Below are positions 1 through 6,442 of a DNA stretch of 7,631 nt, in pieces; position 1 is the first letter of the stretch, and each line of letters begins with the position of its first letter. The stretch comes from DALYLB01 sp046154695 (GTDB lineage Bacteria > Acidobacteriota > Blastocatellia > RBC074): NCBI GenBank assembly GCA_046154695.1, contig JBJXFI010000149.1, positions 1 to 7,631 of the forward strand. Reading direction: 5' to 3'. The notes below the pieces were generated by a model. The model was not told where the DNA came from and made no database searches. It saw only the letters and a program-made list of their open reading frames with translations. The position numbers and the translations under genes are program-made.

Positions 1-1765
1 CCTCATGCCGCAGGGTGAATTGCAAATTACGACTGGCAAAATCCCGAGGCTGGCCAAAGACGAAGATCGATTCGTGCGGCGCGTTCATCCGCGCGCCCGT
101 TCCCGCTTTGATCTCATCCTGGGAAACGTTGATGGCCCAGCCCGTGCGGCGGTCGCCGTCAATGGCCCCGCGCGCGGGATAGCCGCTCTGCTCGTGATCG
201 GCGAAGGCATCGGCGAACCGCGGATTCGTGCCCTCCGTTTCGCAAATGAATTCCGTAAGGACGAAGTTGCCGTTCGCCGCAAGACCCGGTCCGTTTTTCG
301 GCAGGGCTTCGTGCGGCAAAACGCGTAATCGCACGGCGGCCACACGCGGCAGGGTAAATCGGCCCGCCACGCGATAGGCGTCGTTCGGCGAGACGGGCGA
401 AGCGATGAGCAGCGAGCGATCCGGAAGCATCTTCAGCGTGCCGTTGGCCTCGGTATCGAATGCGATCACGTCGAGGGGCGTCCATTCGACGGCGGCCGCG
501 GTCGATTTCACCGCCGGGCTCGCCTCCAGCCGCCGGATCTCCGCCCGCTCCCAATCCTCCCGCCGCAACTCGCTCTTCGCCTGCGCCTCGTCCCGTTCGG
601 CCTTTCCGAACAGCTCGTCCCGCTTCACGATCACCGTGGGGCCGACGTTGTTCACGTCGGCGGTCGAATTGAAGAAGGCGAAGAGCTGGTAATACTCCTT
701 GTGCGAAATGGGATCGAACTTGTGCGAATGGCACTGCGCGCATCCCACCGTCAGCCCCAGCCAGACGGCGCCGGTCGTGTTCGCGCGATCCATCACCTGT
801 TCGACCCGCGCCTGCTCGCGGTCCACGCCGCCCTCTTCGTTGATGAACGTGTTGCGGTGAAATCCGGTCGCCACCATCTGCGCCTTCGCCGGCTGCGGCA
901 ACAGGTCGCCGGCGAGCTGCTCGATGGTGAACCGGTCGAACGGAAGATCGTCATTCAGCGCCTTGATCACCCAGTCGCGATAGGGCCACATCACGCGGTC
1001 GCCGTCGATCGTGTACCCGTTCGAATCGGCGTAGCGCGCCTGGTCGAGCCAGTGCCGGCCCCAGCGTTCGCCGTAATGCGGGCTGGCGAGCAGCCGATCG
1101 ACGAGCGCGCCGTAAACCGCCTCGCGCCCGCGGATGCCGGCCCGGTTGAAGGTCGCGACGAACGCGTCAACCTCGGCCGGCTGCGGCAACAGGCCCGTCA
1201 GGTCAAGGGACAACCGCCGTATGAGCGTGCGCGGATCGGCCTCCGGCGAAGGCGCGATCCCCGTCTGCTCCAGCCTCGCCAGAATGAAGCGATCCACTTC
1301 ATTTCGCGCCCATTTCTCATTCTTCACCTCAGGCGGCCCGCCCCCGGCGAACGGCTGAAAAGCCCAGTGCCCCTCGTATTTCGCTCCCTGCGCGATCCAC
1401 CGGCCCAGCAGCTCCGCCTCCGCCGCCGTGACGGCCGGCTTCTTCGCCCTCGGCGGCGGCATCACCTCGCCCGCGTCGTGCGACAGCACGCGGCGCAGCA
1501 ATTCGCTCTCTTCCGGCTTGCCCGGCGCGATCGCCCGATACCCGCCGCGATCCTTCGTCGCGCCCTCAAACGTGTCGAGCCGCAATCCCGCCTTCCGGTT
1601 CTTCTCGTCCGGTCCGTGGCAAAAGAAACACCGGTCGGAAAACAACGGACGGATGTCCAGATTGAATCGCACGTCCTCGGCCGCCGCGAGACGAGGCGAA
1701 CGCCACGCCCCGCAGATCACAAGAGCGAGCAACGACAGACTCACGCAAAGTTTCAGGCACCTCAT
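1..1765 (-). CDS. PSCyt1-DUF1549 (PSCyt2) secreted c-type cytochrome protein, C-terminus outside window
   Basis: The frame stays open from ATG at 1765 to the window edge (588 codons), so this is the N-terminal part of a larger protein. A GAGGG ribosome-binding site lies six bases before the ATG. Residues 1-29 look like a Sec signal peptide (basic start, LSLLALVICGAW core, LAAA before the likely cut). A PSCyt1-type cytochrome domain follows at about 32-130, with CFFCH at 46-50, the family's KAGLRLD stretch at 58-64 and MPPP at 102-105; Met102 is a possible axial haem ligand. DUF1549 spans about 150-365, with NEVDRFILARL, PHYGERW at 229-235 and a second haem motif, CAQCH, at 342-346, followed by KFDPISHKEYYQLFAFFN. 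A region with NGNFVLTEF near 498-506 is typical of the linker before DUF1553, which should lie beyond the edge. The protein is exported and probably dihaem. The family's biochemical role is not established; it often sits next to DUF1501 genes, and none is visible here. Confidence 0.95.
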   Translation of the reverse strand, partial: MRCLKLCVSLSLLALVICGAWRSPRLAAAEDVRFNLDIRPLFSDRCFFCHGPDEKNRKAGLRLDTFEGATKDRGGYRAIAPGKPEESELLRRVLSHDAGEVMPPPRAKKPAVTAAEAELLGRWIAQGAKYEGHWAFQPFAGGGPPEVKNEKWARNEVDRFILARLEQTGIAPSPEADPRTLIRRLSLDLTGLLPQPAEVDAFVATFNRAGIRGREAVYGALVDRLLASPHYGERWGRHWLDQARYADSNGYTIDGDRVMWPYRDWVIKALNDDLPFDRFTIEQLAGDLLPQPAKAQMVATGFHRNTFINEEGGVDREQARVEQVMDRANTTGAVWLGLTVGCAQCHSHKFDPISHKEYYQLFAFFNSTADVNNVGPTVIVKRDELFGKAERDEAQAKSELRREDWERAEIRRLEASPAVKSTAAAVEWTPLDVIAFDTEANGTLKMLPDRSLLIASPVSPNDAYRVAGRFTLPRVAAVRLRVLPHEALPKNGPGLAANGNFVLTEFICETEGTNPRFADAFADHEQSGYPARGAIDGDRRTGWAINVSQDEIKAGTGARMNAPHESIFVFGQPRDFASRNLQFTLRHE

Positions 1766-1785
1766 CAGAAGCCCTCGAAATTCAA

Positions 1786-1807
1786 TTTATAGCCGCCTGC
1801 ATATGCA
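1786..1807 (-). promoter_or_regulatory. Possible -10 box and palindrome upstream of the cytochrome gene
   Basis: Reading the minus strand, TATAAA (1791-1786) matches five of six positions of a sigma70 -10 box and lies 20 bases before the start codon at 1765. No recognisable -35 box is found at the usual distance (GGGCGC is there instead). Six bases upstream of the -10 box lies a perfect 10-base palindrome, TGCATATGCA (1798-1807), extended by an overlapping GCATGC (1805-1810). A weak -35 with a palindrome in the spacer would suit an activator- or repressor-controlled promoter, but this is inference from position only. Confidence 0.3.
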
Positions 1808-1884
1808 TGCGCCCTGGCCGCGTCATCAGAAGGATCACGGAGCCGACGGAAAGAACGAAATCGGCGAAACCAAACAATCCAGGG

Positions 1885-1916
1885 CTCCGCTTGTTCCGTT
1901 ATTTCCGTCTGTCCGT
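1885..1916. repeat. Short phased repeat, four copies of (N)TCCG(T/C)
   Basis: In the spacer between the receptor and the cytochrome gene, the plus strand has CTCCGC (1885), TTCCGT (1894), TTCCGT (1903) and GTCCGT (1911), at steps of 9, 9 and 8 bases. A pyrimidine-rich run (TTTTCTTCTTCTC) follows. Nothing suggests that it is translated. Similar degenerate TCCGTG-type phased repeats occur in intergenic DNA of many GC-rich environmental bacteria; whether this copy belongs to such a family in this genome cannot be told from one copy. Confidence 0.45.
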
Positions 1917-1934
1917 TTTCTTCTTCTCGATGGC

Positions 1935-1954
1935 GATGCGGTCCGTACCGCATC
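1935..1954 (-). terminator. Hairpin 3' of the Oar-like receptor gene (terminator or mRNA 3' end)
   Basis: A perfect eight-base inverted repeat, GATGCGGT (1935-1942) and ACCGCATC (1947-1954), surrounds a four-base loop. It starts 19 bases after the receptor stop codon (1974-1976). On the minus strand it is followed by GCCATCGAGAAGAAG and not by a run of T, so it is not a textbook intrinsic terminator. It may act with Rho or protect the 3' end of the receptor mRNA. Its position just after the gene favours a 3'-end role. Confidence 0.45.
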
Positions 1955-1973
1955 TAACGTTCCATGTTCCGAT

Positions 1974-4900
1974 TTAGAAGATCACGCGCCCGCCAAGCAC
2001 GATCACCCGCGGCCCAAATGTGTTTGTCGTGTTGAGCGATGTGATCCTGCCGTAATTCGCGTTCGAGACGTCGGTCACCGGATTGCCGAAATTGGCGTTG
2101 TTCGGGAGATTCGTGATCTGGGTTCCGAGGCGCAGCCGCACCTTTTCCGTCACGGCGAAATCCTTGAACGCGCCGAAATCGATGCCGATGGCCCCCGGGC
2201 CGAGGATGCTTCCCTTCTGCGCAGTGCCGAACCGGCCGACGAAGATCGCCTGGCCCGCGCTGTTGAAGAAGTTCCCCCGGGTGAACGCCGCCGTGTTGAA
2301 CCACTGTGTCAGCGTCTTCGAACCATTATTCGGGTCTTGCCCACTCACGGCGTCGGTGCGCTCCGCGCCATAACAGCGGGTCCCCGACGCGCAGTGGCCG
2401 CTGAAGAACGCCGTCAGATGCTGTCCCGACTCGAAGTTGGCGATGCTTGAGATCGTCCAGCCGCCCAGCACTCCATCGAGCGCGTGATGCCAGCTCTTGC
2501 CGAACGCCCGCCCGCGTCCGAACGGAATATCCCAGATCAGGGTCGTCACGAAGCGCTGGTTCGGGACCGCCTGCATCTCGCCGTAATTGTAGCGCGTGTC
2601 GAAGCGGTTGTCGGTCCGCCCGGAGATCTCGGACTGAAAATCGCCGCTGCCGTTGGTGTTGCTCTCGACGTTGGAAAAGCCCTTCGCCCATTTATAGCTG
2701 GTCACATAGGCAAGACCGAGCTTCTGGATGTCTCCCTTGAGCTGAATTGTCAGATCGTTGTATTTCGAGTCGCCGCCGTTGTCGCGCGTGTTGACGCGGC
2801 TCCAGTTTGGAAAGGGGCGCGGCAGCGAGGGGCTCCAGGCCACCAGGCCCGGCTTGATCTGATTCAGGTCGGGCGCAAGCGTCAGCTTGACCGTATGCGA
2901 TCCGGTGTAGGTCACGCGCAGCGCCGTCCGCCGGTTGAGCTCGCGCTCGATGGTGAAACTCCACTGCTGCGTGTACGGGTCGCGATAGTTCGGGTCGTTC
3001 GCCGTCGAGAAGTTCTGCACACCGGTGACCGGGGCATTCGGGCCGCCCGCCGCCGTGTTCGGCCAGACGATCGAGTAGGTTCGCGACGCCGCGTCGAAGG
3101 CATTGGTGTATGAGACGTTGTCCGACGTGTGAATGGCCGTCAGCGAATTGAAGACCTGGCCGAGAATCCGCGTGGTGTAGATTCCATACCCCATTCGCAG
3201 CACGGTCGAGTTATTTCCGAACGGACGCCACGCAATGCCGATGCGCGGCGCGAAGTTGTTCTTGTCCGTGAAGCGCAGCGATTCCGGCAGCCCCGCCTGC
3301 TCCGCCGTCACCAGCTTCGCCGCGCCCAGACTGGCCGTGAACGCCGGCTTCGCGAGCTTGACTGACGCTTCGTTCGGCACGACGGCATCGCCGTTGGGCG
3401 TGTTGCGCAGGAAATTGGTGATGTTCAGCTGGCGGTCCTTGAACGGCAGGAAGAGATCGTAGCGCAATCCCAGACTGACCGTCAGACGCTGATTGACGCG
3501 CCACTCATCCTGAAAGAAATATCCGGAGTGCCACGTGAATCCATCCACGCCCGGCCCGGTCGCGGTCTGATCCACGTCCGTGGGCAGTCCCAGCAGAAAG
3601 TTGGCGACCGGGTTGCGCGTCCCGCCGCCCAGAATATTGTTGTTGAAATTGAAGACGCCGAAATCGTCCACGCCCGTGAACAAGGCCGGCGCCGCCCAGT
3701 TGAGATATCGCGCATCGACGCCGCCCTTGAACGAATGCTTTCCCTTGATCCAGGTCACGTTGTTGGTGAACTGCATCGCGTCCTGCGTCGCGAACTCGGG
3801 CTTGTTCGCCGCAAACGACGTGTAACCTGCGATCGCGATGCGCGAGGCCGCCGTCACATCGGGGAGCGTCGCGTTCGCCAGCTTGATGCCGATGTCCTGC
3901 ACGAACTGCCGTCCGCTGATCCCCACGCGATCCGACCGGTCAAAATCGGACTGGGTGTATCCGAAGCGGAATTCATTCAGCAGGTTCGGGCGGATCGAAA
4001 AACTATCCGCCGCCACCAGTGTCCGCGAGCGGCTGGCGCGCGTCAGGGGGCTCAGAGATTGAAACGCCGCCGGAAACAGATCATCCAGATTCTTCCAACT
4101 GAACCTGCCGAAGATATTGTGGCGCTGGCTGAAGTGGTGATCCACGCGCACATCGAACTGATCCGAGACCGTCGAGTTCGTGAAGCTGAACCGGTTGATG
4201 TTCGTCCCGTCGTTGGGCGCCGGAATATACTTGTCGAGCAGCGCCTTGCTGACCGGATTGATGCGGTTGCTCGGAATGATGTTTCCCGCGAACGCATTTC
4301 CCGTCGCCGGATCGATGATCGGCGTCGTCAGCCGCGAGAAATTTCCCTGCCGAAAATCGGCCTCGGGCACCGTCACCTGGCGCACCGTGTTGCCGTAAAT
4401 CGTCAGCCTCTCATACGTCCCGAAAAAGAAGGTGCGATCCTTGAAGATCGGCCCCGCGAAGCTGCCGCCGAAATTGTTGTTGATGCGGCGCGCCCGCACC
4501 AGATTGGGGGAAAAGTAATTCGGGTTCGCGTTCAGCCTGTTGCCGTTGTAATTGTAAAATCCCGTTCCGTGAAAATTGTTCGTCCCCGGCTTGGTGATCG
4601 TCGTGATATCCCCGACCTGCGCGAACTCCGCGTTATTGTTGACCGAACTGACGCGCATCTCCTGCACGGCCTCGATCGACGGAAAGACGTTGACCCCGCC
4701 CGGCCCGATTCCATTATCCCGCACGCTGGTCGTGGTGATTCCGTCCACCGAGACCTCATTCTGAAACGATTGCCCGCCCGAGAGCGAGAAGCTGTTCCCG
4801 CTCCCCTTCTGCACTTCCGGCAGCACGGCGATGGCGCTGATGGGCGATGTCGTCTCGACACGGAAGACAAAAGGAAGCTGCTGCAATTCCCGATTGCTCT

Positions 4901-5348
4901 TTGTTCCCACGATCGTCGGGTTTTCAGTGTTGATAAGCGGAGCCGCGTCGAAGATCTGCACCTCGACCGAGACGCCCGAAAGCGGAAGTTGCCCGTCGAT
5001 TCGAACCGTCTGCCGCGCGGCCACATCGAATTCCCGGGTCGTGAACTTGGCGAAGCCCTTCTTCTCGGCCTCGATTCGATACCGCCCCAGCGTCAGGTTG
5101 ACGAACTCATAGGTGCCGTCATCGCGCGTCGTGGTGACGCGGCTGATGTTCGTCTGCACCTCCGTCAGCTTGACCTCCGCGCCGGGAATGACCGCGTTGT
5201 TCGCGTCTGTGATCGCGCCGACGACGCTGCCATAGGTGGATTGGGCGAAACCCGCCGTGGAAAGGATCGGCAACAGTACGAGACTTAGGGCGAAAACTCT
5301 CCGCCATCCCGATCCGGGAAGGGTCGATTTCCGAATCCGCTGAGACAT
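1974..5348 (-). CDS. Oar-like TonB-dependent outer-membrane receptor with carboxypeptidase-regulatory-like domain
   Basis: A complete protein of 1124 residues that would form a TonB-gated outer-membrane barrel importing an unknown large solute. The ATG at 5348 has a GGAGG ribosome-binding site seven bases upstream. A signal peptide (about 1-35) has basic residues, an FALSLVLLPIL core and a cut near AGFAQ. Residues 39-118 form a carboxypeptidase-regulatory-like beta sandwich (YGSVVGAITDANNAVIPGA, DDGTYEF, LGRYRIEAEKKGF). The plug follows at about 145-260: NRELQQLPF, VSVDGI at 199-204, IEAVQEMRVSS at 225-235, and the TKPGTNNFHGTGF barrel-entry motif at 252-264. The rest is barrel and loops, ending in the aromatic outer-membrane signal GRVIF. 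Length and order match the 1000-1200-residue Oar-like receptors expanded in Acidobacteriota. There are only two cysteines, at 986 and 992, probably a disulphide in a surface loop. Substrate cannot be read from sequence. The spacing to both neighbours suggests its own transcript. Confidence 0.96.
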   Translation of the reverse strand: MSQRIRKSTLPGSGWRRVFALSLVLLPILSTAGFAQSTYGSVVGAITDANNAVIPGAEVKLTEVQTNISRVTTTRDDGTYEFVNLTLGRYRIEAEKKGFAKFTTREFDVAARQTVRIDGQLPLSGVSVEVQIFDAAPLINTENPTIVGTKSNRELQQLPFVFRVETTSPISAIAVLPEVQKGSGNSFSLSGGQSFQNEVSVDGITTTSVRDNGIGPGGVNVFPSIEAVQEMRVSSVNNNAEFAQVGDITTITKPGTNNFHGTGFYNYNGNRLNANPNYFSPNLVRARRINNNFGGSFAGPIFKDRTFFFGTYERLTIYGNTVRQVTVPEADFRQGNFSRLTTPIIDPATGNAFAGNIIPSNRINPVSKALLDKYIPAPNDGTNINRFSFTNSTVSDQFDVRVDHHFSQRHNIFGRFSWKNLDDLFPAAFQSLSPLTRASRSRTLVAADSFSIRPNLLNEFRFGYTQSDFDRSDRVGISGRQFVQDIGIKLANATLPDVTAASRIAIAGYTSFAANKPEFATQDAMQFTNNVTWIKGKHSFKGGVDARYLNWAAPALFTGVDDFGVFNFNNNILGGGTRNPVANFLLGLPTDVDQTATGPGVDGFTWHSGYFFQDEWRVNQRLTVSLGLRYDLFLPFKDRQLNITNFLRNTPNGDAVVPNEASVKLAKPAFTASLGAAKLVTAEQAGLPESLRFTDKNNFAPRIGIAWRPFGNNSTVLRMGYGIYTTRILGQVFNSLTAIHTSDNVSYTNAFDAASRTYSIVWPNTAAGGPNAPVTGVQNFSTANDPNYRDPYTQQWSFTIERELNRRTALRVTYTGSHTVKLTLAPDLNQIKPGLVAWSPSLPRPFPNWSRVNTRDNGGDSKYNDLTIQLKGDIQKLGLAYVTSYKWAKGFSNVESNTNGSGDFQSEISGRTDNRFDTRYNYGEMQAVPNQRFVTTLIWDIPFGRGRAFGKSWHHALDGVLGGWTISSIANFESGQHLTAFFSGHCASGTRCYGAERTDAVSGQDPNNGSKTLTQWFNTAAFTRGNFFNSAGQAIFVGRFGTAQKGSILGPGAIGIDFGAFKDFAVTEKVRLRLGTQITNLPNNANFGNPVTDVSNANYGRITSLNTTNTFGPRVIVLGGRVIF

Positions 5349-5399
5349 AATCTGACCTCCAGTTGGGTTATTCCGTTGTTCGATGGTGAGTGGCGTTAT

Positions 5400-5465
5400 T
5401 TACGATTATCGAGCCCGCGAATGCAAGGCATTTCGCGGGCGAAATCAAAGCGCGCTAAATCGTAA
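5400..5465. repeat. Nested inverted repeat in the spacer before the Oar-like receptor
   Basis: The inner hairpin has nine-base arms, GCCCGCGAA (5413-5421) and TTCGCGGGC (5432-5440), and continues inward with TGC/GCA (5422-5424, 5428-5430) around an AAG loop, leaving one unpaired T at 5431. Eight-base outer arms, TTACGATT (5400-5407) and AATCGTAA (5458-5465), flank it. The inner stem is very GC-rich. On the minus strand it lies about 65 bases before the receptor start codon and after the dehydrogenase terminator, so it falls where the receptor promoter or 5' leader should be. No clear -35/-10 pair was found here. It may be a REP-like element, a cruciform operator or a structured leader. Confidence 0.55.
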
Positions 5466-5503
5466 CAGAGATGCTGTCCGCGAACTTCATCGCACTGTTA
5501 AAT

Positions 5504-5522
5504 TCGGGAGGTTCTCTCCCGA
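5504..5522 (-). terminator. Intrinsic-terminator-like hairpin after the dehydrogenase gene
   Basis: Seven-base perfect arms TCGGGAG (5504-5510) and CTCCCGA (5516-5522) enclose a five-base loop. The hairpin begins nine bases after the dehydrogenase stop codon (5532-5534). On the minus strand it is followed directly by ATTTAACAG, a short and imperfect T-rich stretch. Distance and structure fit a terminator of moderate strength that separates the dehydrogenase from the downstream receptor gene. Confidence 0.6.
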
Positions 5523-5531
5523 GCCATTCGC

Positions 5532-6296
5532 TCAACCCTGGACCGAATAGCCGCCGTCCACGGGAATCGCCGTTCCGGTGATGAAATCGGAGGCGGGGCC
5601 GGCGAGAAAGACGGCGATGCCGGAAAGATCGGCGACGACGCCCCACCGGCCGGCAGGCGTACGCTCGAGCACCCGCTCGTGAAGCCCCGGGATCTGTTCG
5701 CGCGCCTGGCGTGTAAGCGCCGTGTCGATCCAGCCGGGAAGAACCGCATTGACCTGGATATTCTCGTTCGCCCAGGCCGCGGCCAGCCCCCTGGTCAGTT
5801 GGACGATGCCTCCCTTGGTCGCCCCATAGGGCACCGCGAACGAGGCCCCGAAGATCGACATCATCGACCCGATGTTGATGATCTTGCCGCCCCCCGCCCG
5901 CTTCATCTCGGGATAGGCCGCCTGCGCGCAGACGAACGCGCTGGTCAGATTCGTCGCCACCACCTCATGCCATTCGGCCATCGAAAACTCATGCGGAGCC
6001 TTGCGAATGTTTGTCCCGGCATTGTTGATCAACACGTCCAGCCTGCCGAACCGCTCCACCGCCCCGGCGATCATCGCCCGGCATGAAGCCTCGTCCGCCA
6101 CATTCACCTCAATCGCCCCGGCCCTCGCTCCCATCCCCTCCAACTCAGCGACGGCCGCGCCGCTCTTCTCCGCATTCCGGCCCGCAATCACCACCGCGGC
6201 CCCCGCCCCCGCCAATCCCCGCGCCATTCCCAATCCGATTCCTCCATTCCCCCCCGTCACAATCGCCACCCGCCCCGAAAGATCAAATGGATTCAT
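5532..6296 (-). CDS. Classical SDR oxidoreductase, KduD / gluconate 5-dehydrogenase-like
   Basis: A complete 254-residue cytoplasmic short-chain dehydrogenase, the usual length for the classical group. The ATG at 6296 follows a strong AGGAGGGG ribosome-binding site nine bases upstream. The cofactor-binding TGGNGGIG loop is at 14-21, the NNAG motif at 91-94, and the catalytic set is Asn116, Ser144, Tyr157 and Lys161 (YGATKGG). Arg40 at the end of the second beta strand (VVIAGR) suggests NADP(H) rather than NAD. The ending AGRWGVVADLSGIAVFLAGPASDFITGTAIPVDGG is typical of the group. The opening FDLSGRVAIVTGG and the spacing resemble KduD (2-deoxy-D-gluconate 3-dehydrogenase) and gluconate 5-dehydrogenase, so a sugar-acid substrate is likely but not proven; SDR substrate calls from sequence are unreliable. 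A run of seven G in the coding strand encodes part of the glycine loop. The gene stands alone and diverges from the FecA-like receptor. Confidence 0.95.
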   Translation of the reverse strand: MNPFDLSGRVAIVTGGNGGIGLGMARGLAGAGAAVVIAGRNAEKSGAAVAELEGMGARAGAIEVNVADEASCRAMIAGAVERFGRLDVLINNAGTNIRKAPHEFSMAEWHEVVATNLTSAFVCAQAAYPEMKRAGGGKIINIGSMMSIFGASFAVPYGATKGGIVQLTRGLAAAWANENIQVNAVLPGWIDTALTRQAREQIPGLHERVLERTPAGRWGVVADLSGIAVFLAGPASDFITGTAIPVDGGYSVQG

Positions 6297-6355
6297 AAAA
6301 TGCTTCCCCTCCTTTTGTTTCCGAATACCGAAAATCTACACGAAACATTTATTTC

Positions 6356-6384
6356 TTGACATCCATTTCCCCCCTTTCTATTAT
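6356..6384 (+). promoter_or_regulatory. Near-consensus sigma70 promoter for the FecA-like receptor
   Basis: TTGACA (6356-6361, six of six) and TATTAT (6379-6384, five of six) are separated by exactly 17 bases. Transcription would start near 6391, giving a leader of about 50 bases to the ATG at 6443, where AGGGGG serves as ribosome-binding site six bases upstream. The spacer contains a run of six C (6369-6374). The region is clearly richer in AT than the flanking genes. No equally good promoter is visible for the dehydrogenase on the other strand. Confidence 0.75.
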
Positions 6385-6396
6385 TCGCTTTTCTTC

Positions 6397-6413
6397 TTGA
6401 AAACGATTTTCAA
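6397..6413. promoter_or_regulatory. Palindromic operator, Fur-box-like
   Basis: TTGAAAACGATTTTCAA is a perfect seven-base inverted repeat around a three-base centre, placed at about +7 to +23 of the predicted receptor transcript, a position suited to repression. Its 15-base core (6398-6412) agrees with the 7-1-7 Fur consensus TGATAATnATTATCA at 11 of 14 defined positions. With the gene below it encoding a ferric-citrate-type receptor, Fur control is the natural reading. A LacI-family operator (AAAACG/CGTTTT-like arms) is the main alternative, and the sugar-acid-type dehydrogenase next door would fit that. Confidence 0.5.
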
Positions 6414-6442
6414 AACCAGACTTTAATAAATAGGGGGTTCCC

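Noticed and set aside
159..743. A 194-codon minus-strand open frame
   Set aside because: Wrong frame: the real gene on the same strand is the frame starting at 1765, which keeps the family motifs through this region up to the window edge.
701..1792. A 363-codon open frame on the plus strand
   Set aside because: It is antisense to the DUF1549 protein, whose conserved motifs and two haem sites are unmistakable; the plus-strand product is low-complexity Arg/Pro-rich.
1765..1953. A 62-codon minus-strand frame in the spacer before the cytochrome gene
   Set aside because: Its sequence is the translation of the phased repeat and promoter DNA, with no ribosome-binding site or family resemblance.
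1428..2450. A 340-codon plus-strand open frame spanning the spacer
   Set aside because: It overlaps the ends of two convincing minus-strand genes and the spacer, lacks a ribosome-binding site and recognisable domains.
3528..5288. A 586-codon open frame on the plus strand opposite the Oar-like receptor
   Set aside because: The translation is rich in Arg, Asp, Val and His with no domain or signal, as expected for the antisense of a GC-biased gene, while the minus strand carries a clear full-length receptor.
5463..5500. TAACAG (5463-5468) and CTGTTA (5495-5500) as a further inverted repeat
   Set aside because: Only six bases with a long AT/GC-mixed loop; too weak to separate from chance.
6249..6255. 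Run of seven C (seven G in the coding strand) in the dehydrogenase as a phase-variation switch
   Set aside because: The tract encodes the conserved glycine loop and is explained by GGG codon use; there is no sign of alternative frames or of a surface role that would favour switching.
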